Positions 55,708 through 64,000 of a stretch of 64,000 bases of DNA are shown piece by piece. The notes beneath the pieces are model-generated. The model was given only the letters and a program-made list of their open reading frames with translations. It searched no databases and was not told where the DNA came from. Position numbers and translations under genes: made by a program. The stretch comes from Rhodobacter flavimaris. Its GTDB lineage: Bacteria; Pseudomonadota; Alphaproteobacteria; Rhodobacterales; Rhodobacteraceae. Each line of letters begins with the position of its first letter. The first letter of the stretch is position 1. The DNA lies in contig NZ_JAJUOS010000002.1 in the NCBI RefSeq assembly GCF_021378075.1, positions 124,001 to 188,000 of the forward strand, in the 5' to 3' direction.

Positions 55708-58497
55708 TTAGAAGTGGACCGACTTGCTGTCGAGAGGCACCTGAACCGGCGGCGCGAACTTGGTCAGGTCGATGCCCTTCACCGCTTCCTTGTATTCGGC
55801 CACCGTGGGCGTGCGTCCGAGGATCGCCGAGAGCACGACGACGGGCGTCGAGGCCAGGAGCGACTCGCCCTTCTTGGTTTCGCTGTCAGCCACGACACGA
55901 CCCTGGAAGAGGCGGGTCGAGGTGGCCAGCACCGTATCGCCCTTCTCGGCCTTTTCCTGGTTACCCATGCACAGGTTGCAGCCGGGACGCTCGAGATACA
56001 GAATATTCTCGTATTCGGTGCGCGCCTTGGCTTTCGGGAACATGTCGTCGAACTCGAAGCCCGAGTACTTCTCAAGAATCTCCCAGTCGCCTTCCGCCTT
56101 CAGCTCGTCGATAATGTTGTAGGTGGGCGCTGCCACCACGAGCGGCGCCTTGAACTCGACGCGCCCGGTCTGTTCCTCGAGGTTCTTGAGCATCTGGGCG
56201 ACGATCTTGATGTCGCCCTTGTGCACCATGCACGAACCAACGAAGCCCAGATCCACCTTCTTCTCCGCCGCGTAATACGAGATCGGGCGGATCGTGTCGT
56301 GGGTGTAGCGCTTCGAGACATCGGCGTTGTTCACGTCGGGGTCGGCGATCATCGGCTCGTCGATGATGTCGAGATCCACCACCACCTCGGCGAAGTATTT
56401 CGCGTTGGCGTCGGGCGCCAGCGCCGGCTTCTCACCCGAGCGGATCTGCGCGATACGCTTGTCCGCGAGCGCGATCAGCTTGGCCAGCATGCCGCTTTGC
56501 TGCTCCATACCCTTGTCGATCATGATCTGGATGCGCGATTTCGCCAGTTCCAGCGACTTGATCAGCGTCTCGTCTTCCGAAATGCAGATCGCTGCCTTGG
56601 CCTTCATCTCGGCCGTCCAGTCGGTGAAGGTAAAGGCCTGGTCCGCTAGCAGCGTGCCGAGATGCACCTCGATGATGCGGCCCTGGAAGACGTTGTCGCC
56701 GCATTGCTTGAGCATCTGCTGCTGGGTCGCATGAACCACATCGCGGAAGTCCATGTACTCGGCCATCTTGCCCTTGAAGGTGACCTTGACAGATTCCGGG
56801 ATCGGCATCTCGGCCTCGGCAGTGGCCAACGCGAGCGCCACGGTGCCGGAGTCAGCGCCGAAGGCCACGCCCTTGGACATGCGCGTATGGCTGTCGCCGC
56901 CAATGATGATCGCCCAGTCATCCACGGTGATGTCGTTCAGCACCTTGTGGATCACGTCGGTCATCGCGTGATATTCGCCCTTCGGGTCGCGCGCAGTGAC
57001 AAGGCCGAAGCTGTTCATGAAGGACATCAGCTTCGGAATGTTGTCCTGCGCCTTCTTGTCCCAAACCGAGGCGGTGTGGCAGCCCGACTGATAGGCGCCA
57101 TCAACCAGCGGCGAGATCACGGTGGCGGCCATCGCCTCGAGTTCCTGCGCGGTCATCGGGCCGGTGGTATCCTGCGAGCCGACGATATTGACGCGCACAC
57201 GCACGTCCGAACCGGCATGCAGCACCTTGCCGGGCGCGACGCCACGGGCATTGGCGTTGAAGATCTTCTCGACCGCGGTCAGACCCTGGCCGGGGATGCT
57301 GATCTCTTTCGAGGGGGCGAAGACCGCGGGAGCCTCGACGCCGAGGATCTCGGCCGCGACGGTCTGCAGCTTCTTGCCGAAGACGATGGCATAGGAGCCG
57401 CCGGCTTTCATGAACTCGACCTTCTGGGGCGTGAACGAGCTGGACAGATCGGCCAGTTCTTCGCCGTCCTCGCTGAGCAGTTTCTTCTTCTTCGTGTCGA
57501 TCTTGAGCACGGTGCCGGTGGTGACCGAGAATTTCTGCTCGAGGATCGGGTTGCCGTCGTTGTTCAGGATGGCCTTGCCATCCTCATCGGTCTTCTTGAC
57601 CCAGTTCTTGAGGTTGACCCCGATCCCGCCGGTCACGTCGACCGTGGTCGCGAAAATCGGCGAGATGCCGTTGGTGCCGGCGACCACCGGGGCGATGTTG
57701 ACGAAGGGCACATAGGGGCTGGCCTGTTTGCCGGTCCAGAGCGCGACGTTGTTCACGCCCGACATGCGGCTCGAACCGACGCCCATCGTGCCCTTTTCGG
57801 CGATCATCATGATGCGCTTGCCGGGATGCTGGAGCTTCAGGTCGCGGATCGTCTGCTGCGCGGCCTCGTCGCACATGCACAGCCCGTGCAGTTCGCGGTC
57901 GGCACGCGAGTGCGCCTGGTTGCCGGGCGAAAGCAGGTCGGTCGAGATATCGCCTTCGGCCGCGATGAAGGTGACGATCTCAATCTCGTCCTCGACGTCG
58001 GGCAGGCTGGTGAAGAACTCGGCCTTCGCATAGCTTTGCAGGATATCGGTGGCAATTGCATTGCCCGCCTCATGTGCGGCCTTCAGGCGGTCGGTATCGG
58101 CGTCATAGAGGAAGACCTGAGTCTTGAGCACGGCGGCGGCCTGTTCGGCGATCGCCTTGTCCGCGCCAAGCGCCACATCAAGCAGCACGCGCACCGAGGG
58201 CCCGCCCTTCATGTGCGACAGCAGTTCCAGCGCGAAAGCGGGGGTGATTTCCGGAACCACTACCTGGCCCAACACGATCTCTTTCAGGAACTCTGCCTTC
58301 ACACCTGCGGCAGCCGTGGTGCCAGGCAGGGTGTTATAGATGAAATACTGCAGCGAGTCGGCGCGGTGCGGATGTGCAGCATCGCGGATCTGCGCGACGA
58401 TCTCGGCGGTCAGGGCGCCGTCGTCGATCGGCTTGGGGCTGAGGCCCTGAGCTTTGCGGGTTTCGATCTCTTCGAGGTAGCGGGCATAGAGAGTCAT
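55708..58497 (-). CDS. acnB: Bifunctional aconitate hydratase 2 / 2-methylisocitrate dehydratase
   Basis: The 929-residue enzyme has the AcnB order, with the HEAT-like domain first (MTLYARYLEEIETRKAQGLS). Its three Fe-S cysteines are in GFVGSCMVHKGD and in the pair PGCNLCMGNQE near the C-terminus, matching the E. coli AcnB ligands. SQDTTGPMTAQELEAMAAT is another AcnB element. It interconverts citrate and isocitrate in the TCA cycle, and dehydrates/hydrates 2-methylisocitrate in propionate use. ATG 58497 is chosen over an extended frame to 58656, which reads into IS6 sequence. A terminator follows. Confidence 0.96.
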   Translation of the reverse strand: MTLYARYLEEIETRKAQGLSPKPIDDGALTAEIVAQIRDAAHPHRADSLQYFIYNTLPGTTAAAGVKAEFLKEIVLGQVVVPEITPAFALELLSHMKGGPSVRVLLDVALGADKAIAEQAAAVLKTQVFLYDADTDRLKAAHEAGNAIATDILQSYAKAEFFTSLPDVEDEIEIVTFIAAEGDISTDLLSPGNQAHSRADRELHGLCMCDEAAQQTIRDLKLQHPGKRIMMIAEKGTMGVGSSRMSGVNNVALWTGKQASPYVPFVNIAPVVAGTNGISPIFATTVDVTGGIGVNLKNWVKKTDEDGKAILNNDGNPILEQKFSVTTGTVLKIDTKKKKLLSEDGEELADLSSSFTPQKVEFMKAGGSYAIVFGKKLQTVAAEILGVEAPAVFAPSKEISIPGQGLTAVEKIFNANARGVAPGKVLHAGSDVRVRVNIVGSQDTTGPMTAQELEAMAATVISPLVDGAYQSGCHTASVWDKKAQDNIPKLMSFMNSFGLVTARDPKGEYHAMTDVIHKVLNDITVDDWAIIIGGDSHTRMSKGVAFGADSGTVALALATAEAEMPIPESVKVTFKGKMAEYMDFRDVVHATQQQMLKQCGDNVFQGRIIEVHLGTLLADQAFTFTDWTAEMKAKAAICISEDETLIKSLELAKSRIQIMIDKGMEQQSGMLAKLIALADKRIAQIRSGEKPALAPDANAKYFAEVVVDLDIIDEPMIADPDVNNADVSKRYTHDTIRPISYYAAEKKVDLGFVGSCMVHKGDIKIVAQMLKNLEEQTGRVEFKAPLVVAAPTYNIIDELKAEGDWEILEKYSGFEFDDMFPKAKARTEYENILYLERPGCNLCMGNQEKAEKGDTVLATSTRLFQGRVVADSETKKGESLLASTPVVVLSAILGRTPTVAEYKEAVKGIDLTKFAPPVQVPLDSKSVHF

Positions 58498-58639
58498 CTG
58501 CGTTCCCAATGGCTGAATGACATGGCGGCTGGAGCGTAGCCACTTCGGTATGCAGTTGTATACAGATCGCACAAAAAACGCAAGCCTTGGGGGAGCGGAT
58601 GTCAGACGAATTCGAGCCCGTTTCTGCTTGGACAGTGAG

Positions 58640-59340
58640 GCTGCCCTGTATACCACGCAGAGAGTACGCCACTCGGATGGAACTGCGGTGAGGTTGGCCT
58701 AGAAGAGATGTCTGCTCGAAAGGCTACGCCCCTGATTGAAGTGGTTCGAGACGGCGGCATGGACAGCGGCGACTTTCTGGAGACTTAGCATCCGCCGGAA
58801 CCGCTGCATCGACTGTTCCTGCCGTCGGAATGGCCGGTGTAAATTCTCCGCCCGGCGGGTCAGCCGGCGCTCGGTATCCTGCAGGTCTGCCGCACTTTTC
58901 GCCTTTTAGGCCGCCCCGCTGGATCGCAGCAGATCGGTAACGATAATCTCGAGTCTACTGTATCGCCGCTTCGTTTTCTTCAAAAAAGGCAGTGCCGCCT
59001 TCTTGTCCCGTTTCTTCGTCACGAAACTCTTGAGAACCTCGCCTTCGTGATCGGCCGCCCGCCACAGATAGTGGCGTTCGCCATTCATTCTCACGAAAAC
59101 CTCACCGAGATACCGACGCCACTGGGGGCCGGAGTGCAGCAGCTCGACCCGTAGCGCTCGGAGCTCGAAGTCGAACATCGGGCCAAAGCGGCTCCATCAA
59201 AAACGGACAGATTCATGGCTAATGTCGACGCCGCGTTCGCGCAGAAGGTCCTCAACAATGCGGATCGATATAGGGAGCCGAACCTAAATCATAACCGCCA
59301 GGCGAATGATTCCCGGGCTGGTCCGGAAGTCCTCGAATGG
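58640..59340 (-). mobile_element. IS6-family transposase remnant 5, directly upstream of acnB
   Basis: On the minus strand the frame reads FRTSPGIIRLAVMI, stop, VRLPISIRIVEDLLRERGVD, a second stop, then FGPMFDFELRALRVELLHS, RYLGEVFVRMNGERHYLW, DHEGEVLKSFVTKKRDKKAA and on to a stop at 58906; shifted frames carry the rest, ending SEWRTLCVV near 58640. At least three stops and a deletion inactivate it. It occupies most of the 58498-59420 gap and ends 143 bp from the acnB start. Confidence 0.85.
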
Positions 59341-59420
59341 GGCGTCTTGCGTCATCCCGAGACGCCACGCGACCTCCCTGCTCCGCTCAACGGTGTTTCC
59401 TCTGACAAGGCATCAAGGCC

Positions 59421-60071
59421 TCATCCCTGTTGCAGCAGGTCGATCGTCTCTTCGTCGGTTAGCTGGTGAAAATCGTCATAGAATGCGCCCACCCCGTAGA
59501 ACCGGATCGCAGAATTCAGGCAGATGACCTGATCGGCCAACTCCTCGAACTCTGGGATGACAGAGACGGGTGCAACCGGGACCGCAATGACGACCTTTGA
59601 TGCGCCCTGCTGCCGGAGACCCAGCAGCGCGGCTTTCATCGTTGCCCCCGTCGCCAGGCCATCATCGACTACCACCGCCGTCCGCCCCTTGGGCGAGACC
59701 TGCTTGCGCGTCCCGAGATATCGAGTGCGGCGGCGCTCCAGTTCCTGCAGTTCGTGCTCGGTTTCCTGGCGGAGATAATCCGCATTGGCTCCGGAGTGCC
59801 GCTGGACCATTTCGTTGATCACTGTCTGCGGGTTCTCTCCGTCGACCACGGCGCCCAGCGCCAATTCCGGTGCGCCCGGCGCGCTAATTTTGCGCACGAA
59901 AACCAGATCGAGCGGAGCGTCGAGCGCAAGGGCGACCTCCAGCGCCACGGGCACACCCCCACGCGGCAGGGCATAGACGACAGGCTGTTCGAGCCCGGCA
60001 TCTGCAAGCCGCGCACCAAGCTGGCGTCCAGCTTCGGCGCGATCGGAAAAGCGCATTTCCTCCTCGATCAT
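59421..60071 (-). CDS. Phosphoribosyltransferase-fold protein
   Basis: The 216-residue protein has the type I PRTase loop (TAVVVDDGLATGATMKAAL) that binds PRPP, preceded by VYALPRGGVPVALEVALAL and LVFVRKISAPG. This stand-alone family has no known nucleobase substrate; members often sit in stress- or acetate-metabolism operons. GAGAGGAG precedes ATG 60071. It lies 185 bp after the acyl carrier gene in the same direction. Confidence 0.87.
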   Translation of the reverse strand: MIEEEMRFSDRAEAGRQLGARLADAGLEQPVVYALPRGGVPVALEVALALDAPLDLVFVRKISAPGAPELALGAVVDGENPQTVINEMVQRHSGANADYLRQETEHELQELERRRTRYLGTRKQVSPKGRTAVVVDDGLATGATMKAALLGLRQQGASKVVIAVPVAPVSVIPEFEELADQVICLNSAIRFYGVGAFYDDFHQLTDEETIDLLQQG

Positions 60072-60256
60072 GACACGCTCCTCTCCTTGGCGCAGGCCCG
60101 ATCGCCGGTGGAACCCATAGTCGGGCGTATGATGAGAGCGATCGCAAGCCTAGCATGCCCGACCGCCCACTGGGTTGATCCATCTCAGCAGAGCGCCGAA
60201 AAACGGTACTGCTCGGCTCTACCGGTCACTATCGAGGTCACCGGTCGAAAAGCCCG

Positions 60257-60520
60257 TCAGATCAGGCGATCGCTCTCGCCCGGCAGGTTTCCGAGATAGG
60301 CGACTGCAAGATCTGCCGTTGCGATCTGCGGGTAGTCCGCCTCAGGGATGTCCCTTCCGAACCGCTTGGAAAGCGCAATCACGAGGTTGAGCACATCCAT
60401 GGAGTCAAGTTCGAGATCGTCCTGCAGATGGTCGCCTCCGCTGATCGTGGCGGCGTCGAGATCCGGTGCGACGCGGATCAGCTCCTCGATATAACTCTTG
60501 CGGATTTCATCTTCGGTCAT
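60257..60520 (-). CDS. Acyl carrier protein
   Basis: The 87-residue acidic protein has the phosphopantetheine attachment Ser40 in LELDSMDVLNLVIAL, the typical ACP helix II start. Its ATG overlaps the E2 gene stop by four bases (ATGA), so translation is coupled. It is not in a fatty-acid synthesis cluster, so it probably serves the adjoining dehydrogenase/ligase pathway, as an acceptor or donor of acyl groups; this is inference. Confidence 0.87.
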   Translation of the reverse strand: MTEDEIRKSYIEELIRVAPDLDAATISGGDHLQDDLELDSMDVLNLVIALSKRFGRDIPEADYPQIATADLAVAYLGNLPGESDRLI

Positions 60521-61650
60521 AGCGCTTCCGGGGTTTGAAGAAACTTGTCTACGGCCAGTAGGAACTTGGCGCCAAGGCGACCATCGCTGACGCGGTGATC
60601 GGCGGCAAGGATCAGCGTGACGGCGGTGGCTGCAACTACCGCTCCGTGCCTCACCAGCGCCATCGGTTGCGGCCCACCGGCAGTGACCAGGGCAACCTGC
60701 GGCGGCACGATAATTCCGGCCATTGCCTCAACCCCGCTGTCGCCAAGCCCCGAAAAGGTGAGCGTGGCCATGCTCATCTCGGAACTCTTCAAGCGGCCTG
60801 CTCGGGTCCGCGTAGTGACATCTCGCATCGCGGCCATCAGCGCCGAGAGATCGAGCTTGTCGGCATTCAGGATCGCCGGGGCCATCAGACCGCCGCCCCG
60901 CAGCGCCACGGCAAGCCCAAGGTGGACCTCAGCCGAAGGCTCGAAGCGGTCGGCAGCGTAATGACCATTCACCTCGGGCACGGCAGCCGCAGCCAATGCG
61001 ATCGCCTTCGCCAACAGCGCGCCCATCAGCAGCCGTTCTTCCGGAGGACGAGTCGCATTCGCGGCATCCAGCCAATCGGACGCCGCACTCAGATCGACCG
61101 TGTGGCTAACGTAGTAATGCGGGATCTCGCGCTTGGACCGTGCCATGGCAGTCGCAATTGCCTTGCGCATTTCAGAGAGATAGGCGGCGCGGTCCGAGGC
61201 AGCTGCGATGGGCTCGGGTGACACTTTGCTTGTCTCGACATCTGCCAGAACGATAGCCCCGCCCGGCCCGCTGCCCTTGAGGCGCGCAAGATCAATGCCA
61301 AGCTCTGCCGCCCTTGCCCGCGCCGCAGGTGACGCGGCAATCCCGGTACTGGAAATCGACGGCGCTCTAGATGGCTTGGCGGGCATGGGCGCTGGCACCT
61401 CTTGGTCCACCTCGCCCGCCGCCGCAATGATCGCCAGTGGGGAGCCGACCGAAAGGGTCTGCCCGGGTTCGGCAAGCAGTTTCGCGACCGTGCCATCCTC
61501 GAAGACCTCGATTTCGATGGCCCCCTTCTGGGTCTCGACCACCGCTACGATATCGCCATGCGTTACGGCATCGCCCGGTTTCACAAGCCATTCGACGAGC
61601 GTTCCCGCCTCCATGTCCGCGCCGAGAGAGGGCATGCTGAACACAGCCAT
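60517..61650 (-). CDS. 2-oxo acid dehydrogenase E2 component (dihydrolipoamide acyltransferase)
   Basis: The 377-residue protein has one lipoyl domain (residues 1-78, lipoyl Lys in VVETQKGAIEI), a short linker, an E3-binding domain (ASPAARARAAELGIDLARLK), and the catalytic domain ending in LAADHRVSDGRLGAKFL with the His and Asp of the acyltransferase site. Its ATG overlaps the E1 stop as TGATG. No E3 gene is present in the window, so a general lipoamide dehydrogenase must complete the complex. Confidence 0.92.
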   Translation of the reverse strand: MAVFSMPSLGADMEAGTLVEWLVKPGDAVTHGDIVAVVETQKGAIEIEVFEDGTVAKLLAEPGQTLSVGSPLAIIAAAGEVDQEVPAPMPAKPSRAPSISSTGIAASPAARARAAELGIDLARLKGSGPGGAIVLADVETSKVSPEPIAAASDRAAYLSEMRKAIATAMARSKREIPHYYVSHTVDLSAASDWLDAANATRPPEERLLMGALLAKAIALAAAAVPEVNGHYAADRFEPSAEVHLGLAVALRGGGLMAPAILNADKLDLSALMAAMRDVTTRTRAGRLKSSEMSMATLTFSGLGDSGVEAMAGIIVPPQVALVTAGGPQPMALVRHGAVVAATAVTLILAADHRVSDGRLGAKFLLAVDKFLQTPEAL

Positions 61651-63647
61651 CAGTCTTTCCCCAAGGCCGCTTTCGCCGCCGCGACAATCGCGGGGACCTG
61701 CGGCAGAGCGGCATCTTCCAAATGCTTGGGATAGGGAATGGGCACCTCGGCCGTGCACACCCGGCCCACCGGGGCATCGAGATGCCAGAAGGCCTGCTCG
61801 CCGATCCGTGCCGCGATCTCGGCAGAGATCGAACCCGACCGCCAGCCCTCATCCACGATCACGGCCCGGCGGGTGCGGGCAAGGGATTGCATGATCGTGG
61901 CATCGTCAAGTGGCCGGAGCACGCGCAGGTCTATGACCTCGGCCTCGATCCCCTCGGCAGCAAGCTTGTCGGCGGCCTCGAGCGTTTTGAAGAGCGACCC
62001 GCCATAGGTGATCAGGCTGACATCACGACCCGGGCGCCGGATCGCCGCCTTGTCGATCTCGACGGGCCCGGCATTGACCGCAAGCTTGCCGGTCATGTTG
62101 TAGAGCATGACGTTCTCGAAGATCAGCACCGGGTCAGGCTCCTGAAGCGCTGTCCACAGCATCCCGCGCGCATCCTCGAGCGTTGCCGGAGCCAGGATAC
62201 GCAGCCCAGGAATATGTGCATACCAACCCTCGAGCGAATGCGAATGCTGCGCCGCGAGTTGCTTGCCCGCGCCGGTGGCCAGGCGAATGACCAGCGGGAC
62301 GCCGAACTGACCGCCCGACATGTGACGGATTGTGGCCGCAGTATTCATGATCTGGTCAAGCGCCAGCAGGGAGAAGTTCACCGTCATAAGTTCCACGATC
62401 GGACGCATCCCTGCTGCGGCCGCGCCGATACCGGCACCGGTGAACCCAGACTCTGACAGGGGCGTGTCTCGGATGCGCTCCTCGCCGAATTCCGCCATCA
62501 ACCCCTTGGAAACCGCGTAGCACCCACCGTAGGCGCCTACATCTTCACCCATCATGAAAACCCGCTCGTCACGCTTCAACGCTTCGCGGATCGCCTGCTT
62601 GACCGCCTCGCGATAGGTTATCTCAACCGTCTCGGGCGATGGTTCCGGTTGCGGCGGAGGCTCCGGACGCGCTTCGGACATGACGTGTCGGGTCAGGTCG
62701 GCGACAGGCTCCCAATCGCTGGTCTCGGCAAACTCGACCGCGGCGGCGACCTCGGCATCCACCTCGGCCTCGATCTGCGCGATCTCTTCCTTGTGGATCA
62801 GTTTGTTCTGAACGAGCCAGCCCTGAAAGCGCACGATCGGCCCCTTTTCACGCCACAGGGCCACCTCCTCCTTGTCACGGTATAGCTGGGCGTCGAACAT
62901 CGAATGCGCGCGAAAGCGGTAGGTCAGGCATTCTAGAAACCGGGGCCTGCCCGTTTCGCGAATGTGTGCAAGAGCGCGGCGCGCCGCGGCCTCCACCGCG
63001 ACGACATTCATCCCGTCGATCTGCTCGGCCTCCATTGAATAGGCGGCGGCCTTGGCGTGGATATCGGTTTCGGCTTCCGTCCGCTTCAGCGCCGAGCCCA
63101 TGGCGTAACCGTTGTTCTCGCAGACGAAGAGAACTGGCAGATCCCACAACTCGGCAAGGTTCATCGCTTCGTGAAACTCGCCTTCGGCCACCGCGCCCTC
63201 GCCAAAGAAGCAGGCGGTAACATTGGTCTCGCCCATCATCTTGTCGCGCAGCGCTAATCCCACGGCCAGCGGAAGCCCGCCGCCAACGATGGCGTTCCCC
63301 CCGTAGAAGTTTTTCCCGGCGTCAAAGATATGCATCGATCCGCCGCGCCCGCCCGACGTGCCTGTCGCCTTGCCGAACATCTCGGCCATGACCGCGTTCA
63401 TCGCTACGCCACGCGCCAGTGCATGGCCATGCTCCCGGTAGGTCGCGACGATCCGATCCGCTGGCGCCAGTGTCGAGATCACCCCCGCCGCAACGGCCTC
63501 CTCGCCGTCATAGAGGTGGAGAAAACCGCGGATCTTCTCCTGAGTATAGAGTTCCGCGCACTTGTCCTCGAAATGTCGGATACGGATCATCATCGCGAGA
63601 AGTTCGCGGGAATGCTCGCGGGTCAGATGGGCTTTCACATCGCTCAT
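61650..63647 (-). CDS. 2-oxo acid dehydrogenase E1, fused alpha and beta chains
   Basis: The 665-residue protein joins E1-alpha (about 1-325) to E1-beta (about 350-665) through a Pro/Glu-rich linker ([19 protein letters not shown]). The thiamine-diphosphate motif reads [20 protein letters not shown], with GEG where GDG is usual, and ends in [11 protein letters not shown]. The beta half shows [11 protein letters not shown] and [19 protein letters not shown]. It may decarboxylate pyruvate, acetoin or a branched 2-oxo acid. It overlaps the upstream ligase gene by four bases and the E2 gene by one. Confidence 0.92.
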   Translation of the reverse strand: MSDVKAHLTREHSRELLAMMIRIRHFEDKCAELYTQEKIRGFLHLYDGEEAVAAGVISTLAPADRIVATYREHGHALARGVAMNAVMAEMFGKATGTSGGRGGSMHIFDAGKNFYGGNAIVGGGLPLAVGLALRDKMMGETNVTACFFGEGAVAEGEFHEAMNLAELWDLPVLFVCENNGYAMGSALKRTEAETDIHAKAAAYSMEAEQIDGMNVVAVEAAARRALAHIRETGRPRFLECLTYRFRAHSMFDAQLYRDKEEVALWREKGPIVRFQGWLVQNKLIHKEEIAQIEAEVDAEVAAAVEFAETSDWEPVADLTRHVMSEARPEPPPQPEPSPETVEITYREAVKQAIREALKRDERVFMMGEDVGAYGGCYAVSKGLMAEFGEERIRDTPLSESGFTGAGIGAAAAGMRPIVELMTVNFSLLALDQIMNTAATIRHMSGGQFGVPLVIRLATGAGKQLAAQHSHSLEGWYAHIPGLRILAPATLEDARGMLWTALQEPDPVLIFENVMLYNMTGKLAVNAGPVEIDKAAIRRPGRDVSLITYGGSLFKTLEAADKLAAEGIEAEVIDLRVLRPLDDATIMQSLARTRRAVIVDEGWRSGSISAEIAARIGEQAFWHLDAPVGRVCTAEVPIPYPKHLEDAALPQVPAIVAAAKAALGKD

Positions 63648-64000
63648 GTCTCATCGCTCTCCAGCGTGGAAATGTCGCCTTCGGGAAGGCCAAGCTCACG
63701 CGCCTTCAGCAGCCGACGCATGATCTTGCCCGATCGGGTCTTCGGCAAAGTCTTGCGGAAAGCCACCTCGCGCGGCGCGACGGAGGGGCCGAGTTTTTTG
63801 CGGGCCAGACCGCGAATGTCGCGCTCAAGTTCCTCTGAGGGTTCGTATCCCGGGTTCAGGGCGACATATGCCTTGACCACCTCGCCCGCAGTTTCGTCAG
63901 GCAGGCCAATCACAGCAGCTTCGGCTACCGCCGGATGCTCGATCAGGGCGCTTTCGACTTCGAAGGGGCCGATCAGGTGGCCCGACGACTTGATCAGATC
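63644..64000 (-). CDS. Acyl/acetyl-CoA ligase, C-terminal part (5' end outside window)
   Basis: The last 118 codons of an AMP-forming acyl-CoA synthetase: [39 protein letters not shown] and [19 protein letters not shown], the last holding the catalytic, acetylatable Lys of the family. It is closest in form to acetyl- or propionyl-CoA synthetases. The frame continues past the right edge. Its TGA overlaps the E1 ATG, making it the first visible gene of the operon. Confidence 0.88.
   Translation of the reverse strand, partial: DLIKSSGHLIGPFEVESALIEHPAVAEAAVIGLPDETAGEVVKAYVALNPGYEPSEELERDIRGLARKKLGPSVAPREVAFRKTLPKTRSGKIMRRLLKARELGLPEGDISTLESDET

Noticed and set aside
56662..58539. 625-codon plus-strand frame opposite acnB
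   Set aside because: Antisense shadow; the opposite strand has all aconitase cysteines and motifs.
58498..58656. Upstream extension of acnB by 53 codons
   Set aside because: The added residues read through the end of an IS6 remnant (SEWRTLCVV) and are not AcnB-like; the ATG at 58497 gives the normal N-terminus.

Overview
The window is GC-rich, densely coded DNA of a kind typical of a Rhodobacteraceae-type alphaproteobacterium. Pointers are the TAXI/TRAP transporter, a Rhizobium-type glycerol ABC operon, DUF3307, the IS5 (IS903-group) and IS6-family insertion sequences, and the codon choice. This placement is inference from gene families, not a database result. I see no rRNA, tRNA, CRISPR array or prophage.

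Layout. (1) 1-13.3 kb: the end of an RpiR-type regulator, then a minus-strand train of eight genes. In transcription order these are a TAXI solute receptor, a fused TRAP permease, a universal stress protein, a nitrilase-fold amidase, a PLP Orn/Lys/Arg decarboxylase, an ATP-grasp ligase, a C45/AAT-fold acyltransferase-hydrolase and MgtE. A divergent XRE-cupin (PuuR-like) regulator faces it. This looks like an uptake-and-conversion pathway for an amino-acid or polyamine compound and is the best candidate for an undescribed system. (2) 13.5-17.5 kb: a small His/Cys-rich exported protein with a cytochrome c, then a LuxR-type regulator divergent from agmatinase and a PotF-like receptor, closed by a strong terminator. 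(3) 17.8-29.9 kb: a decayed outer-membrane gene and a complete glycerol regulon, glpR divergent from glpDSTPQUVK, plus an iron alcohol dehydrogenase. (4) 30-38.5 kb: a small membrane protein, a Crp/Fnr regulator, a DUF3307 protein, a bicovalent flavin oxidase coupled to a SAM-domain adenylate cyclase/ATPase, and a truncated O-antigen ligase-like gene.

(5) 38.5-59.4 kb is an insertion-sequence graveyard. It has one dead IS5 element and five separately decayed IS6-family transposase remnants, all in the same orientation, separating small modules: an M48 protease with a giant DUF2339 membrane protein, a P-type cation ATPase whose start codon is missing, an SLC13-type transporter, a GMC dehydrogenase pair, and acnB. 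(6) 59.4-64 kb: a phosphoribosyltransferase and a tightly overlapping operon of an acyl-CoA ligase (cut by the window edge), a fused E1 alpha-beta dehydrogenase, an E2 acyltransferase and an acyl carrier protein.

How it fits together: the polyamine-type genes (decarboxylase, C-N hydrolase, agmatinase, PotF, PuuR-like regulator) cluster in the first 17 kb and may form one metabolic neighbourhood. The glycerol regulon is self-contained. The right half looks assembled and trimmed by IS activity. Start codons were chosen from ribosome-binding sites, overlaps and family length, and several are shorter than the longest open frame.
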